Shown: positions 30,525-64,000 of the stretch, one piece after another
Layout: every line of letters starts with the position of its first letter
Position numbering within the stretch: the first letter of the stretch is position 1
NCBI RefSeq assembly: GCF_028389875.1
Contig: NC_084672.1
Location: forward strand, 2,703,501 to 2,767,500
Origin: Rhea pennata
Taxonomy: Eukaryota; Chordata; Aves; Rheiformes; Rheidae
Reading direction: 5' to 3'
Length of the DNA: 64,000 nucleotides
The notes under the pieces: generated by a model
What the model was told of the DNA's origin: nothing
Databases searched by the model: none
The model's input: the letters and a program-made list of their open reading frames with translations, nothing else
Translations under genes and position numbers: made by a program

Positions 30525-31338
30525 AATTACTTGATAATATATTTATTAAGAGAATCCATTGCTAAACATCTGAGAGAATAAAACAATATAGGATTTTAAT
30601 CCACTTTAGACACTAGACACATAGTTTTCATGACTCTTTAGGTTAAAAGGAAGTAAATTGACTGGATCTTTGTCTTGGTTTTATAGGACATTTTAAAGAA
30701 CTAACTTTTAAAAATCAATTAGAAAGACATACATCACTAAACAATCCTAAGTATGATGATACATTTTTTAAAAATAAATATAGAAATATGAACAAGTCTA
30801 CAATTAGAATAGTGCCCTGTATTTTCTGAGAAACACAGAGCTCTTGCCTTCTTTACTTGGAAAGAGATTGCTAAACAACAGCAAAATTGGAACCATTAGG
30901 CCCGACTTTCAGATACAGTTTGGCAGCAGCAAAAGCATGCTTGACAGATACAGTCTTTGAGGGTCTCTAACCCTTTTCGCCTGGGAGATTAGATAAGCAT
31001 GACTGAAGTACCACAATTTACAAAGAATCTTGATAAAGTTCAAACAAACCAGGGTAAGTACCACCAGTGATGTTTTCATTAAGAAAGAATATCCATAATC
31101 ACTTAAAATCAGCAAGCACTGTAACTTAAACATTTCACATTTTGGTCAGTAAACAAGTGAATGTAATCCAATACAATACCAATTAGTTTATGACAAATTT
31201 TAAAACAGTTTGGCACATGCTAAAGACATTCTTCCTTAAGAGGTGAAATACATGTTTGAACAGGTACAAGCTTAGGAAATAGGACCAAAATAGCGTTGTT
31301 CTTAACAGATGTACAGTACAAGATTTGCTCTTCCATAT
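30525..31338 (-). terminator. MAP2K1: MAP2K1 3' UTR and polyadenylation signal
   Basis: On the minus strand, AATAAA (plus-strand tttatt at 30542-30547) lies about 800 bases past the stop, giving a 3' UTR of roughly 0.8 kb. Confidence 0.55.

Positions 31339-64000
<32,662 letters not shown>

Overview
The window is vertebrate nuclear DNA, and by its repeats a bird. It carries CR1 LINEs ending in the avian ATTCTATG-type repeat and SINEs that join a tRNA-Ile head to the same CR1 tail. It has AT-rich introns, sharp CpG islands and compact genes. The bird order cannot be told from the sequence alone. The gene order LCTL - ZWILCH - RPL4 - SNAPC5 - MAP2K1 matches human 15q22 (and, from memory, chicken chromosome 10), read in the opposite direction.

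Layout: (1) 1-345 holds the last coding exon and polyA signal of LCTL (+). (2) ZWILCH (-), 2.0-15.4 kb, is complete: 18 coding exons, 597 aa. (3) A shared CpG-island promoter at about 15.4-15.9 kb serves ZWILCH and RPL4 head to head. (4) RPL4 (+), 15.8-21.5 kb, has 10 exons and 363 aa, and its introns hold five box C/D snoRNAs (two SNORD16, three SNORD18). (5) A 3.9 kb gene-free stretch contains an old CR1. (6) SNAPC5 (+), 25.9-27.9 kb, has 3 exons and 98 aa, with its own CpG island. (7) A gene-free stretch of about 2.6 kb separates convergent ends. (8) MAP2K1/MEK1 (-), 30.5-64 kb: exons 2-11 are present and exon 1 lies beyond the right edge. Its introns hold a 3 kb CR1, a 0.47 kb copy of the same subfamily, an ancient CR1 fragment flanked by a duplicated splice-acceptor region, and a relic of a reptile-type SINE/LINE tail.

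These are unrelated housekeeping and signalling genes that share chromatin rather than a pathway: mitotic checkpoint (ZWILCH), translation and rRNA methylation guides (RPL4 and its snoRNAs), snRNA transcription (SNAPC5) and the MAPK cascade (MAP2K1). No CRISPR array, phage, bacterial-type system or clear retroviral element was found. The best second-look items are four. RPL4 intron 3 has both signals of a U12-type (minor spliceosome) intron and carries SNORD16. A tRNA-Ile/CR1 SINE sits beside its probable CR1 partner. A CR1 fragment is flanked by direct repeats of about 48 bp that copy the acceptor region of MAP2K1 exon 3. RPL4 has an unusually short C-terminal tail.
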